From positions 1,161,808 through 1,225,807 of the forward strand of contig NZ_GL870929.1 of assembly GCF_000190695.1 (NCBI RefSeq): a stretch of 64,000 nucleotides of DNA, given 5' to 3'. The first letter of the stretch is position 1. Each line of letters begins with the position of its first letter. The DNA is from Kingella denitrificans ATCC 33394. GTDB taxonomy: Bacteria; Pseudomonadota; Gammaproteobacteria; Burkholderiales; Neisseriaceae. Positions 16,576-24,534 of this stretch are shown one piece after another. The notes under the pieces are model-generated. The model searched no databases. It saw only the letters and a list, made by a program, of their open reading frames with translations, and was not told the origin of the DNA. Position numbers and translations under genes: made by a program.

Positions 16576-18156
16576 TCAATGGCATAAATTCAACTTATCG
16601 TCAATGCCGCCATTAGGCGACACCACGCCCGCGCAACCGAGCACGCTGTGGAAAATATAGTCGTGTGACACCGCCTTATCCGAATTTGCCGCTTCCGCCA
16701 CGCGCTGCGCCAAAGCCGCGCCTTCGGGCGTTTGCCGGTACGCATCGGAAAACCACACCACAAACGGCACGGAAAACTGCTCTTTCGGCGCCACTGCCAC
16801 CGGTTTGCCGTGGAAATAATTGCCGTTTTCGCCCAGCGATTCGCCGTGGTCGGACACATAAAACAACAGGGCTTTTCTGCCGCTCTGCGCCAACTGGCGA
16901 ATCACGTCCGCCAGCAGGTTGTCCACGCCCAGCACCGTGTTGTCGTACGCATTGTCCAGCTCCGTTTTGCTGCATTTGCTCACGTCGGGATTGGTGCAAT
17001 AGGGTTTAAACACTTGGAATTGCGGCGAAATACGGTCGGCATAAGTTTGGTGCGAACCGAGCGTGTGCAGCACCAACAGCGTTTTGCCGCCGCGATATTG
17101 CCCGATGGCCTGCCGCGCATAAGGCAGCAGCGCCGCGTCCCACGCGCCCGTTTGCTGTTCCGCCACAATCTGGTGCTTGCTGACCAATTTGTCGTAATTC
17201 AAATATTTATAAAACTCCGACAGGCTTTGCAGCGCGTAAATCTCGGTGTGGTAGCCCAGCGAATGCAGCACTTCGCCGAAAGACGACTGGCGCGGCGTGC
17301 GGTCAGGGCTGGATTTGAGCATGGGCGATGCCAGGCAGTGCACGGAATTGATGGTAAGCGTATCGCACGACTGCGCGTGTTTGAAGCTGTACAAATTCGG
17401 GATTTGCGACAGCTGCGGATTGGTGTTGCGGCCGTAGCCGTTGAGCGAGAAGCGGTCGCCGCGCGTGCTTTCGCCGATGACGAACACCAGCAGCAAATCG
17501 TCGTTTTTGCTTTGATATTGATATTTCTGCGATAAAATTTCCACATGTGCATAATTTTTACGCAGGTTGCGCGCTGCTTTGTAGGCACGTTGCCCATTAA
17601 AATACACGTCCAGCGGCGAAAAATGGAAAATGTCGGTCATGAAGCGGCTGTCGCGGATGCTGCCTTTGCTGCGGAACGTGTAGCCCTTCCATTGGAAAAT
17701 ACCGCCCACCGCCAGCACGCCCAGCACTGCGCCCGCCACGGCCAATGCCGCACGCCGTTTCCACGTTTGCGGCGCAACGGGTGTCCGCCACAGCAGCACC
17801 GCCGGCACAATGCCCAGCAACACGGTAAACGCGATAAATGGCAGCGACACCATTTCGGCGGTCAATTCGCTTTCCACCGTGAGCAGGCTTAGCAAAATAT
17901 CTTCGGAAATGAAAATGTTGTATTGCCCGCGCGAAAACACGGCAATAGCGGCGGCGAGCAGGTTGAGCGTCCAAAACAGTTTGAACAGCCACTTGGGCAG
18001 CAGCGTGAACAACGAGCCGATGGCAAACAAGGCCAACGCGCCCCACACGGAAGCGGCAATGCCGGCCAAATCATGGTTCGCCCAGCCGTTCAAAATGAAA
18101 ATATAGCCCGACAAAACTGCATTGAGCAGAAACAGGGAAGCAGGGAAACGGTGCAT
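16576..18156 (-). CDS. Phosphoethanolamine transferase (EptA/OpgE sulfatase-fold family)
   Basis: A 526-residue inner-membrane enzyme that moves phosphoethanolamine from phosphatidylethanolamine onto an envelope glycolipid. Five N-terminal transmembrane helices (about residues 6-150) precede a periplasmic sulfatase-fold domain. Catalytic signatures are VIGESTRGDRFSLNGYGR (nucleophile Thr231 or Ser230, Glu229), the Cys-containing SCDTLTINSVHC segment, and YVSDHGESLGENGNYFHG near the C-terminus for zinc binding. The start MHRFPASLFL is preferred to a long, unlikely upstream extension. Whether the target is lipid A (EptA/LptA), inner-core LOS or another glycan cannot be told; the GEST motif is closer to what I recall of EptC-type members. 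Confidence 0.88.
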   Translation of the reverse strand: MHRFPASLFLLNAVLSGYIFILNGWANHDLAGIAASVWGALALFAIGSLFTLLPKWLFKLFWTLNLLAAAIAVFSRGQYNIFISEDILLSLLTVESELTAEMVSLPFIAFTVLLGIVPAVLLWRTPVAPQTWKRRAALAVAGAVLGVLAVGGIFQWKGYTFRSKGSIRDSRFMTDIFHFSPLDVYFNGQRAYKAARNLRKNYAHVEILSQKYQYQSKNDDLLLVFVIGESTRGDRFSLNGYGRNTNPQLSQIPNLYSFKHAQSCDTLTINSVHCLASPMLKSSPDRTPRQSSFGEVLHSLGYHTEIYALQSLSEFYKYLNYDKLVSKHQIVAEQQTGAWDAALLPYARQAIGQYRGGKTLLVLHTLGSHQTYADRISPQFQVFKPYCTNPDVSKCSKTELDNAYDNTVLGVDNLLADVIRQLAQSGRKALLFYVSDHGESLGENGNYFHGKPVAVAPKEQFSVPFVVWFSDAYRQTPEGAALAQRVAEAANSDKAVSHDYIFHSVLGCAGVVSPNGGIDDKLNLCH

Positions 18157-18226
18157 GTTGAAATGTGTTGAGATGGTCACAAAGAACGGTATTGTAGCGT
18201 AAAATGGCGCGTTATCGGCAGGCAGG

Positions 18227-18241
18227 AAAAGCAGCCTGCAC
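18227..18241 (+). repeat. Single DUS between divergent genes
   Basis: An AAAAGCAGCCTGCAC copy in the 115-nt region between the divergent phosphoethanolamine transferase and MOSC genes, 30 nt before the MOSC start. Confidence 0.75.
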
Positions 18242-18271
18242 TTTTTTGCCCCACATTTAAAGGACACTTCC

Positions 18272-18952
18272 ATGAACCCAACCGCCATTCTCCGCCAAAT
18301 CCGTATCGGGCAGCCGCAGCCGTTTGCACGCGGCCAGGTCAGCGCGATTGACAGGCAGCCTGCACACGGCACGGTCGAAGTGCTGGCCGACACATTAGCG
18401 GGCGACAGCGTGGGCGACACGCGTTTCCACGGCGGCGCGGACAAGGCCGTGCATTGCTACACGCTGGCCAATTATGATTACTGGCGCGCGCTTTATTCCG
18501 ACAATCTGCGTTTTCAGGCCGGCGGCTTCGGCGAAAACCTGTGCATTGACGGCGCGGACGAAACTAATGTCTGCATGGGCGATATTTGGCAAATCGGCAC
18601 GGCGCGCTTCCAAGTGAGCCAAGGGCGGCAACCGTGCTGGAAGCTGAACGAACGTTTCGGCATTGCCGACATGGCGTTGCAGGTGCAGCAAAGCCTGCGC
18701 TGCGGCTGGTATCTGCGCGTGCTGGAAACAGGCCGGATTCAGGCGGGCGACCCGATTTTCCTGCTGGAACGCCCGTTTCCTGATTGGCCGCTGACACGCA
18801 TCCTACAACTCATCGACAGCCGAAATTGCGACGAACACGCCATGCGCGAAGCCTTGCGCCTGCCCCTGCCCTCCTCTTGGCAACGCCTGTTCGAGCAGCG
18901 CCTGCTCACCGGCGCCTGTGAAGACTGGCAGCGCAGATTATTCGGCCAATGA
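18272..18952 (+). CDS. MOSC-domain protein (YiiM-like)
   Basis: A 226-residue protein with a MOSC beta-barrel and a C-terminal helical 3-alpha region, the YiiM layout. Typical motifs are GDTRFHGGADKAVHCY, FQAGGFGENL and the conserved Cys in GRQPCWKLNERFG that carries sulfur or molybdenum cofactor in relatives. E. coli YiiM reduces N-hydroxylated compounds using molybdenum cofactor; a similar role here is inferred. AAAGGA precedes the ATG. An internal DUS-like AGGCAGCCTGCAC near 18353 encodes RQPAH. Confidence 0.87.
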   Translation: MNPTAILRQIRIGQPQPFARGQVSAIDRQPAHGTVEVLADTLAGDSVGDTRFHGGADKAVHCYTLANYDYWRALYSDNLRFQAGGFGENLCIDGADETNVCMGDIWQIGTARFQVSQGRQPCWKLNERFGIADMALQVQQSLRCGWYLRVLETGRIQAGDPIFLLERPFPDWPLTRILQLIDSRNCDEHAMREALRLPLPSSWQRLFEQRLLTGACEDWQRRLFGQ

Positions 18953-18962
18953 TGCGCAAAGC

Positions 18963-19008
18963 AAAAAAGCAGCCTGCACTCGATTCCTCAAAGTGCAGGC
19001 TGCTTTTT
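18963..19008. terminator. Inverted DUS pair between convergent MOSC gene and metN
   Basis: A long stem of DUS arms with A- and T-runs on both sides, 11 nt from the MOSC stop and 7 nt from the metN stop, able to terminate both. Confidence 0.78.
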
Positions 19009-19014
19009 CCACCG

Positions 19015-19755
19015 CTAATCATCACGCAGCAATTCCTGTCCGATTTCCGACTGCGCCAAAATCACACCGTCTTTCACTTCCGCCACTTCCAAAAGCTTTC
19101 CCTGATGCAGCAAGGCCGTGCGGTGGCACAGTTTGCGAATCACCGCCATTTCGTGCGTCACAATCACAATCGTTACCTGAAACCGCTCGTTGATTTCCTG
19201 CAAACACGCCAGCACGCTGCGCGTTGTAATCGGGTCAAGCGCGGAAGTCGGCTCGTCCGCCAAAATCACGCTGGGGCGCGGCGCCAATGCGCGTGCAATC
19301 CCCACGCGCTGCTTCTGCCCGCCCGACAACTGCGCCGGATAATGGCCCGCACGCTCCGACAAACCCACAATTTCCAAGCATTCCGCCACGCGCACCGCAA
19401 TTTTGTCCGCCGGCCAGCCTGCAATTTCCAAAGGAAACGCCACATTTTCCGCCACCGTGCGGTTGCTCAACAAATTAAACTGCTGGAACACCATGCCGAT
19501 ATTCTGCCGCGCCTGTCGTAATTGCGCCTCTGAAAGTCGCGTCAAATCCTGCTCACCCACCACCACGCTGCCCGAATCGGGGCGCTCCAACAGATTGATT
19601 AAGCGCAACAATGTGGATTTACCCGCGCCCGAATAGCCCATCAACCCGAAAATTTCCCCCTGGCGGATGGACAGGCTGGTCGGCTCGACAGCGGAAAACC
19701 ACGTTTTTTTATCGCTATGCAGATATTTTTTACTGACATTTTCCAAACGAATCAT
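19015..19755 (-). CDS. metN: ABC transporter ATP-binding protein, MetN-like
   Basis: Probable ATPase of the methionine importer, 246 residues from MIRLENVSKKY. Upstream in-frame ATG, GTG and TTG codons exist, but GAAGA 5 nt before this ATG favours it. Walker A is GYSGAGKST, the Q-loop VFQQFNLLSNRTV, the signature LSGGQKQR, Walker B ILADEPTSALD, and the H-loop THEMAV. It stops after the ATPase core and lacks the C-terminal methionine-sensing domain of E. coli MetN, as I recall for Neisseria MetN. No permease (metI) is next to it; metQ is at the left window edge. The ATPase call is certain, methionine specificity likely. Confidence 0.85.
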   Translation of the reverse strand: MIRLENVSKKYLHSDKKTWFSAVEPTSLSIRQGEIFGLMGYSGAGKSTLLRLINLLERPDSGSVVVGEQDLTRLSEAQLRQARQNIGMVFQQFNLLSNRTVAENVAFPLEIAGWPADKIAVRVAECLEIVGLSERAGHYPAQLSGGQKQRVGIARALAPRPSVILADEPTSALDPITTRSVLACLQEINERFQVTIVIVTHEMAVIRKLCHRTALLHQGKLLEVAEVKDGVILAQSEIGQELLRDD

Positions 19756-19803
19756 GTTCATCTTCACAATCAATATGGCCGGTGTGCGGCGGCAAACGGT
19801 AAA

Positions 19804-19843
19804 GTAAAAACAAGGGCTTAAACATATATCGTTTAAGCCCTTG
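19804..19843 (-). terminator. Intrinsic terminator after tRNA-Asn
   Basis: A perfect 13-bp stem (CAAGGGCTTAAAC / GTTTAAGCCCTTG) with a 7-nt loop, followed on the minus strand by TTTTTA. Unlike most terminators here it contains no DUS. Confidence 0.9.
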
Positions 19844-19850
19844 CTGAATT

Positions 19851-19926
19851 TGGCTCCCCGAGCTGGGCTCGAACCAGCGACCTGCGGATTAACAGTCCGT
19901 CGCTCTACCGACTGAGCTATCAGGGA
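19851..19926 (-). tRNA. tRNA-Asn (GTT)
   Basis: A 76-nt tRNA with encoded CCA. The anticodon loop CTGTTAA reads GTT. The acceptor stem TCCCTGA pairs with TCGGGGA (one G-T pair), and the TGGTTCGAGCCC T-arm and AGCTCAGTCGGTAGAGC D-arm are intact. Confidence 0.96.
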
Positions 19927-19937
19927 ATAAGCTGCGC

Positions 19938-19965
19938 ATTATAAAGCAATACGGTTTTTCGTCAA
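19938..19965 (-). promoter_or_regulatory. Promoter of tRNA-Asn
   Basis: On the minus strand, TTGACG (19960-19965), a 16-nt spacer, and TATAAT (19938-19943), 12 nt from the tRNA 5' end. A GCGAATTTTCGC palindrome sits directly upstream of the -35, as in the promoter at 63161. Confidence 0.8.
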
Positions 19966-20019
19966 GCGAAAATTCGCATCGAAAAAATATTTTTCTCTAT
20001 TTCATTGTTTTTCAAAATT

Positions 20020-20511
20020 TTATTTTTTCAGCAATTCATCCACCGTTTGATAAAGTTCCGCAAATTTCGGCTCACCGACAAAGGTGTGCACGATTTCGCC
20101 TTTCTGGTTAATCAGAAAGCTGGTGGGATACAGTTCGGTTTTGATGAAACGGCTCACCGCCGCCTTTTGCGGGTCGAGCAGCACGGTGAACGGCAGTTGG
20201 TGCTGCGCGGCGTATTCGCGCACGGCGGCTTCGGAATCGACCGGCACGGCAATGCCGATAATCTGGAAGTTTTTGCCGCGATAATCTTTTGCCATCTGAA
20301 TCAACTTGGGCATTTCGGAAACGCAGCCGGGGCAGGACGGAAACCAAAAATTCACCAGACTGACGCGGTTTTTCAATTCGTCCTGATTCACGGTTTTGCC
20401 GTTCAAATCGGTCAGGGAGAATTCGGGCGCGGCGGAATAGCTCGGTTTGAGCATGACGGCAATCAGGCCGGCCACAATCAGAACGGCGGCAAAAATGCCT
20501 ATTTTTTTCAT
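20020..20511 (-). CDS. TlpA/ResA-like thioredoxin-fold protein
   Basis: A 163-residue membrane-anchored or periplasmic thiol-disulfide protein. An N-terminal hydrophobic segment (IGIFAAVLIVAGLIAVML) is followed by the thioredoxin fold with the active site FPSCPGCVSEMPK and the cis-proline region LYPTSFLIN. The AhpC/TSA-like DFxLxDLNGK opening (EFSLTDLNGKTV) is typical of TlpA/ResA reductases that act on cytochrome c or other apoproteins. Its ATG overlaps the thioesterase stop (ATGA), so it is the last gene of the mla-led operon. Substrate unknown. Confidence 0.87.
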   Translation of the reverse strand: MKKIGIFAAVLIVAGLIAVMLKPSYSAAPEFSLTDLNGKTVNQDELKNRVSLVNFWFPSCPGCVSEMPKLIQMAKDYRGKNFQIIGIAVPVDSEAAVREYAAQHQLPFTVLLDPQKAAVSRFIKTELYPTSFLINQKGEIVHTFVGEPKFAELYQTVDELLKK

Positions 20512-20921
20512 GATGTTTCCAATAGGTGTGTAAGCAATGTGTGCAATGCGTCAGGCAGCCTGCACATTTTACCGTCGGCATTGGTGGGGACGAGTGTGAT
20601 TTCGGCAGTGGCGCATATGCTGCCCGCTGCCTGTTCCGCCACTTGCTGCGTCAGGATAATTTGCCGCGACTGCACGCTTTGCAGACGGCTGCGGATATTC
20701 AGAATTTCGTCCAATTTGGCAGCACGGCGGTAGCGGATGTCGGCGCGCGCCACGACCAGTTGTGCTTGGCGCAGGCTGCCCAGCAGTTGGTAGTGCTCAA
20801 AAAAATGCCAACGCGCCGCTTCCAGAAATTCCAGATAGCGGGCGTTGTTCACATGGCCGTAGCCGTCCAGATGATAATTGAGAACGCGGACGGCGAAATC
20901 GGGTGTAGGCTGCTTTTGCAT
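20508..20921 (-). CDS. Hot-dog fold acyl-CoA thioesterase (4HBT family)
   Basis: A 137-residue cytoplasmic thioesterase. The family signature YHLDGYGHVNNARYLEFLEAARW (Asp, His and Asn around the active site) lies near residue 17. It probably hydrolyses acyl-CoA or acyl-ACP thioesters; chain specificity is unknown. It overlaps both neighbours: one base with the upstream 119-aa gene (TGATG) and four bases with the TlpA-like gene, so all three are translationally coupled. A DUS-like segment near its end encodes part of GKMCRLPDALH. Confidence 0.87.
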   Translation of the reverse strand: MQKQPTPDFAVRVLNYHLDGYGHVNNARYLEFLEAARWHFFEHYQLLGSLRQAQLVVARADIRYRRAAKLDEILNIRSRLQSVQSRQIILTQQVAEQAAGSICATAEITLVPTNADGKMCRLPDALHTLLTHLLETS

Positions 20922-21280
20922 CAGCAGTAAATTTCCTGAAAGGATTCGCGCTGCAAAGGCTCGCTGCTCAAATCGGTCACAATGCTGGACAATTCGACAT
21001 CAAACCATTCGCGGAAAATATCCAAATGCAAATCCGGCCAATGGGTTTCGTCTGCGCACCAGTCGGCCAGTTCGGCAGCAAAGATTTCTTCCACGCGCTC
21101 TTCGATAATGTCCCACAATTCGTCCGCATTTTCGCAGGCGTCCACCAAATAGGAATTGGCGTCTTCCTGCAAATCGATCAGGTTCAGGCCGCCCAAATCG
21201 CTGTCGGGCAATTCGTTGAGCCAATACCAAAACGGTTCGCGCGGAATCACGATAAAAACGCTGCGGTTCACTTCATACAT
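20921..21280 (-). CDS. Conserved-looking acidic protein of unknown function in the mla operon
   Basis: A 119-residue soluble, strongly acidic protein (many Asp and Glu, for example in DACENADELWDIIEERVEEI and ELADWCADETHWPDL), rich in Trp. It has no signal peptide or membrane segment. AGGAG gives a strong ribosome site, and the ATG is only 4 nt past the mlaA stop. I do not recognise the family. Its fixed place between mlaA and a thioesterase suggests an envelope- or lipid-related job, but this is only a guess from context. Confidence 0.75.
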   Translation of the reverse strand: MYEVNRSVFIVIPREPFWYWLNELPDSDLGGLNLIDLQEDANSYLVDACENADELWDIIEERVEEIFAAELADWCADETHWPDLHLDIFREWFDVELSSIVTDLSSEPLQRESFQEIYC

Positions 21281-21284
21281 AAGG

Positions 21285-22064
21285 CTACTCCTGTGTCGTT
21301 GCGGGGGCGGAAGCGGCTGCCGTGCCGTCCTGCCAATCGGCTTCCGGATCGGTCAGGGCTTCTTCTTCGCTTTCGGGCGGGGTAATACCCAATTGCTTGT
21401 TGCGCATGGCGATGTAGGTATCGCGCATCATGGTGTATTTGTCCAGCGACACTTCGTCCAACGTGTCGGTGGCATCCAGCAGGCGCTCGCGCTGGTCGAT
21501 GCCGTCCACCACGGCGGCGGGATAGCGCACGGCATCTTTGGGCATCACCACGCCGTTAATCGAATACGCCGTGTGAATGCCGGTGCCTAACGCATCGCGC
21601 ATGGTGGTCGGCCCCAGGAATGGCAGCACGACATAATTGCTGTTTTTCCAGCCCCACGAAGCGAATGTATCGCCCAAGGTGTTTTTGTTGTTCGGCATTT
21701 GCGCCTCGCCGGCAATATCGATTAGGCCGCCCAAACCGAAGGTGGTATTGATGGCGACACGCATCAGATCGATGCCGGCATTTTTGATATTGCCGCGCAA
21801 AAGGTTGCTGCCCAAACTGTGCACATCGCGCAAATTATTGAAGAAATTGCCGATGGCGGTGCGTGCGGGTTTCGGCGTTACGGTGCGGTAAGCGCGTGCC
21901 ACGGGCGCCATCACATAGCGGTCGGCGGCTTCGTTGAAACGGAACATGGCGCGGTTGTAGCCTTGATACGGGTCGCGCGTGTTGTCGGCGCGGGCAGTGG
22001 TACTCAACCCTAGCAAAACCAGGCTGCAACACAGCCACGATATTTGTTTTATTCGCTTATCCAT
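21285..22064 (-). CDS. mlaA: MlaA/VacJ outer-membrane lipid-asymmetry protein
   Basis: Outer-membrane component that removes misplaced phospholipids from the outer leaflet. It has 259 residues. MlaA signatures: DPYQGYNRAMFRFNEAADRY, FFNNLRDVHSLGSNLLRG, INTTFGLGGLIDIAGE, FASWGW and YVVLPFLGPTTMRDALG. E. coli MlaA is a lipoprotein, but here the signal (WLCCSLVLLGLSTTARADN) ends in a signal-peptidase-I type ARA site with no lipobox Cys. The C-terminus is an acidic/Ala-rich tail. It overlaps mlaB by 16 nt. Confidence 0.93.
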   Translation of the reverse strand: MDKRIKQISWLCCSLVLLGLSTTARADNTRDPYQGYNRAMFRFNEAADRYVMAPVARAYRTVTPKPARTAIGNFFNNLRDVHSLGSNLLRGNIKNAGIDLMRVAINTTFGLGGLIDIAGEAQMPNNKNTLGDTFASWGWKNSNYVVLPFLGPTTMRDALGTGIHTAYSINGVVMPKDAVRYPAAVVDGIDQRERLLDATDTLDEVSLDKYTMMRDTYIAMRNKQLGITPPESEEEALTDPEADWQDGTAAASAPATTQE

Positions 22065-22330
22065 TCTTCAATCTCATAAAGTTCTGCCAACAGCCGCACT
22101 GATTCGGGCAGGTTGCGCCATTGCAGGCTGCTTTGTCCGCGCGCGCGCAAAGCGGCAATCATCAAGGCCAATGCCGTTGAATCCGCACGAGTCACACCCT
22201 GCCAGTCGATGGCGCGGATGTCGTCGGAAGCGCATTGCTGCTTCCATTGGCGGTACGCGGCGGTATCCAGCGTCTGCACACTCACGTCGCCCGACAGATA
22301 CAGGCATTGTTCACGCACTTCGCTGTTCAT
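22049..22330 (-). CDS. mlaB: MlaB STAS-domain subunit
   Basis: A 93-residue STAS-domain protein of the cytoplasmic MlaFEDB complex, which regulates the ATPase MlaF. The STAS phosphorylation-loop region is WQGVTRADSTALALMIAALR, where the conserved Ser-Thr follows Asp. The start codon directly follows the mlaC stop (TAAATG). Low sequence conservation of the family means the assignment leans on operon position as well. Confidence 0.85.
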   Translation of the reverse strand: MNSEVREQCLYLSGDVSVQTLDTAAYRQWKQQCASDDIRAIDWQGVTRADSTALALMIAALRARGQSSLQWRNLPESVRLLAELYEIEEWISE

Positions 22331-22951
22331 TTAACGGCTGCCGTTTTTGCTTTTCAATTCGGCAATCAGGCCGTCCACGCCTTTGGCATCCAAAATCGGC
22401 TTGAATTGCTGGCGCTGGCTTTCCACCAATTTGAACACGCCTTCAAACGACACGTTGAACACGCGGTAGATATTGCCGTCTTTATATGTGCTGAACACGG
22501 CTTCCACCGGCTGGCCGCTGGTGGGCTTGATGGTGGCGCGCACTTCGACAATCTGTTTGCCGCGCAGCAGGCTGCCACCGTCTTTGGCCACGGCGTTGTC
22601 CTTCACCTGCACTTGGGCATTTTTGTAACGCAGCATTTGCGATGCGTACACGCGAATCAGCATTTTGCGGAATTCCTGCACCAGCGTTTGTTTTTGCGCT
22701 TCGCTGGCGCGGTTCCAAGGCGCGCCCACCGCCAAACGCGTCATCAGGGCAAAATCGAAATACGGCGTGGCGTAATCTTCCGCCTGTTTGCGCACGGCGG
22801 CATCATTGCGACCATTGGCCTGTTTCAGGATATTCAGCACTTGGCCGGCGTTTTCGCGCACTTGTTCCACCGCTTGTTTGGGTGTGGCAAATGCCAGGTT
22901 GATGCTCAATACGCCGATGCTCAAAGCCGTCATCAGTTGCATTTTTTTCAT
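22331..22951 (-). CDS. mlaC: MlaC periplasmic phospholipid carrier
   Basis: Shuttles phospholipid between MlaA in the outer membrane and MlaD in the inner membrane. Starting at MKKMQLMTALSIG gives 206 residues, with a signal peptide ending at AFA. AAAGGA lies 9 nt upstream. Family landmarks: the YFDFALMTRLAVGAPWNRAS segment, QEFRKMLIRVYAS, and the strand VEVRATIKPTSGQPVEAVF. An upstream in-frame ATG would add seven residues but lacks a good ribosome site. Confidence 0.93.
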   Translation of the reverse strand: MKKMQLMTALSIGVLSINLAFATPKQAVEQVRENAGQVLNILKQANGRNDAAVRKQAEDYATPYFDFALMTRLAVGAPWNRASEAQKQTLVQEFRKMLIRVYASQMLRYKNAQVQVKDNAVAKDGGSLLRGKQIVEVRATIKPTSGQPVEAVFSTYKDGNIYRVFNVSFEGVFKLVESQRQQFKPILDAKGVDGLIAELKSKNGSR

Positions 22952-23012
22952 GTGGTTATCCTTTCCGGTCAATATATGATATGCGTTTCAAAAGCAGCCT
23001 GCACTTTTGCCT

Positions 23013-23507
23013 TTAAGGCAATGTCGGCCCGCTGGCAGGTGCAGGCTGCTCTTTGTTAATGAAATTATTGACAAATTTGTTGATTAAATTTTCCAGCACC
23101 ATGGCCGAAGTGGTCAATGTGAGCGTGTCGCCGTCCCGCAGTTTGTCCTCCTCGCCGCCCTGCTCCAAGCCGATGTATTGCTCGCCCAGCAGGCCGGAAG
23201 TGAGAATTTTAGCACTGGAATCCACGCTGAACGCATATTTTTTATCCAAACTCATGCGCACTTTTGCCTGAAAATTTTTCGGGTCCAGCTCAATGCTCTC
23301 CACGCGCCCCACCAGCACACCCGCCGTTTTGATGGGCGCCTGCGGTTTCAAGCCGCCGATATCATCAAACGATGCATACACTGTGTACGTCTGCGCGCCG
23401 CCGCCCATCGATTTGCCGCCCGCCGCCTGAAACGCCAGCACGCCCAACGCGGCAACGCCCAGCAGGACGAACAAACCCACCCAAAATTCCAAAATACTCT
23501 TTTTCAT
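23013..23507 (-). CDS. mlaD: MlaD MCE-domain subunit
   Basis: Inner-membrane-anchored MCE protein that forms a hexameric lipid channel with MlaFEB. It has 164 residues: one N-terminal transmembrane helix (EFWVGLFVLLGVAALGVLAF), then the MCE domain (YTVYASFDDIGGLKPQAPIKTAGVLVG), with the LTSGLLGEQYIGLEQGG segment typical of MlaD. The C-terminal end NKEQPAPASGPTLP is partly DUS-encoded. AGGTGA provides the ribosome site. Confidence 0.95.
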   Translation of the reverse strand: MKKSILEFWVGLFVLLGVAALGVLAFQAAGGKSMGGGAQTYTVYASFDDIGGLKPQAPIKTAGVLVGRVESIELDPKNFQAKVRMSLDKKYAFSVDSSAKILTSGLLGEQYIGLEQGGEEDKLRDGDTLTLTTSAMVLENLINKFVNNFINKEQPAPASGPTLP

Positions 23508-23597
23508 TATAAATTCACCTGTTTAACTGTCCCGTGTCCACGCCGGAACCCATCATTATACCGACAAACCGCGCCGCCCTGATAGTTGTGCGACGCC

Positions 23598-23613
23598 AAA
23601 GTGCAGGCTGCTT
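23598..23613 (-). repeat. Single DUS overlapping the mlaE stop
   Basis: AAAGTGCAGGCTGCTT at the 3' end of mlaE. Unpaired, so transcription can continue into mlaD. Confidence 0.7.
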
Positions 23614-24385
23614 ATGTAAACATAAACGCCGTCAGGATAAAGTCCAACGCCAGCACCGTGAGCGCGGACGACACCACCGTGCGCGTGCTGGCACGCAAAA
23701 TCCCCTCGGCCGTGGGCGTGCAGTGAAACCCTTGATACACGGCAATCAGCGACACCGCCGTGCCGAAAATCAGCGATTTCAGCAAGCCGTTGCCCACATC
23801 ATAAACTACATCGATATTGTTCTGCATATTCGACCAGAACACGCCGGAATCCAGCCCCAGCCATTGCACGCCGACCAAATAGCCGCCATAAATGCCGGCC
23901 ACGTTAAAAATACACGCCAATAGCGGCATGGACAGCACGCCCGCCCAAAAGCGCGGCGCCACCACGCGGGCCACGGGGTTCACCGCCATCACGTTCATGG
24001 CTTCCAGCTGTTCGGTGGTTTTCATCAGGCCGATTTCGCTGGTCATCGCGCCGCCCGCGCTGCTGGCAAACAAAATCGCCGCCAGCACAGGGCCCAATTC
24101 GCGCAGCAGGGACGCTGCCACCATAAAGCCCAGCACGTCCGCCGACTTGAATTTGGCTAGCTGCGTATAGCCCTGCAAACCGATGACCATGCCGACAAAC
24201 AAGCCCGACACGGCGATAATCAGCACCGACATCACGCCCGAAAAATACATCTGCCGCACGGTGAGCCGCATTCGGAACAGCGACTGCGGCAGCAGCATCA
24301 GGATATTGAGCAAAAATAAAACGGTCGCACCGAGCGCCTGAATAAAGGCAATGGTTTTCGCGCCGATGTTTTGAATCGGGTTCAT
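23612..24385 (-). CDS. mlaE: MlaE permease
   Basis: Membrane permease of the phospholipid transporter, 257 residues with about five transmembrane segments. Typical MlaE/YrbE motifs: GLQGYTQLAKFKSADVLG, LLRELGPVLAAILFASSAGG, EIGLMKTTEQLEAMNVMAV, and VARVVAPRFWAG. A gap of 149 nt separates it from mlaF upstream, larger than elsewhere in the operon and containing a single DUS (24409-24423), so an internal promoter is possible, though I see no convincing one. Confidence 0.95.
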   Translation of the reverse strand: MNPIQNIGAKTIAFIQALGATVLFLLNILMLLPQSLFRMRLTVRQMYFSGVMSVLIIAVSGLFVGMVIGLQGYTQLAKFKSADVLGFMVAASLLRELGPVLAAILFASSAGGAMTSEIGLMKTTEQLEAMNVMAVNPVARVVAPRFWAGVLSMPLLACIFNVAGIYGGYLVGVQWLGLDSGVFWSNMQNNIDVVYDVGNGLLKSLIFGTAVSLIAVYQGFHCTPTAEGILRASTRTVVSSALTVLALDFILTAFMFT

Positions 24386-24408
24386 GGTGTTTGTCTGTCA
24401 AGAATGGG

Positions 24409-24423
24409 GTGCAGGCTGCTTTT
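24409..24423. repeat. Single DUS between mlaF and mlaE
   Basis: GTGCAGGCTGCTTTT, unpaired, in the 149-nt mlaF-mlaE gap. Confidence 0.75.
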
Positions 24424-24534
24424 CATATTTTTTACACAACCGCACCCGAATTTAAACAAATCCGACAATTATTTGTTGGAAAAAAGCCGCAATTTCGCGC
24501 ATTGGAAATTCTGCAGATATACGATCTATCCGCC

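Noticed and set aside
18157..18444. Upstream extension of the phosphoethanolamine transferase by 96 residues
   Set aside because: It would run across the divergent MOSC gene start and the DUS; the added residues are Cys/Pro-rich nonsense, whereas the ATG at 18156 begins a normal membrane helix.
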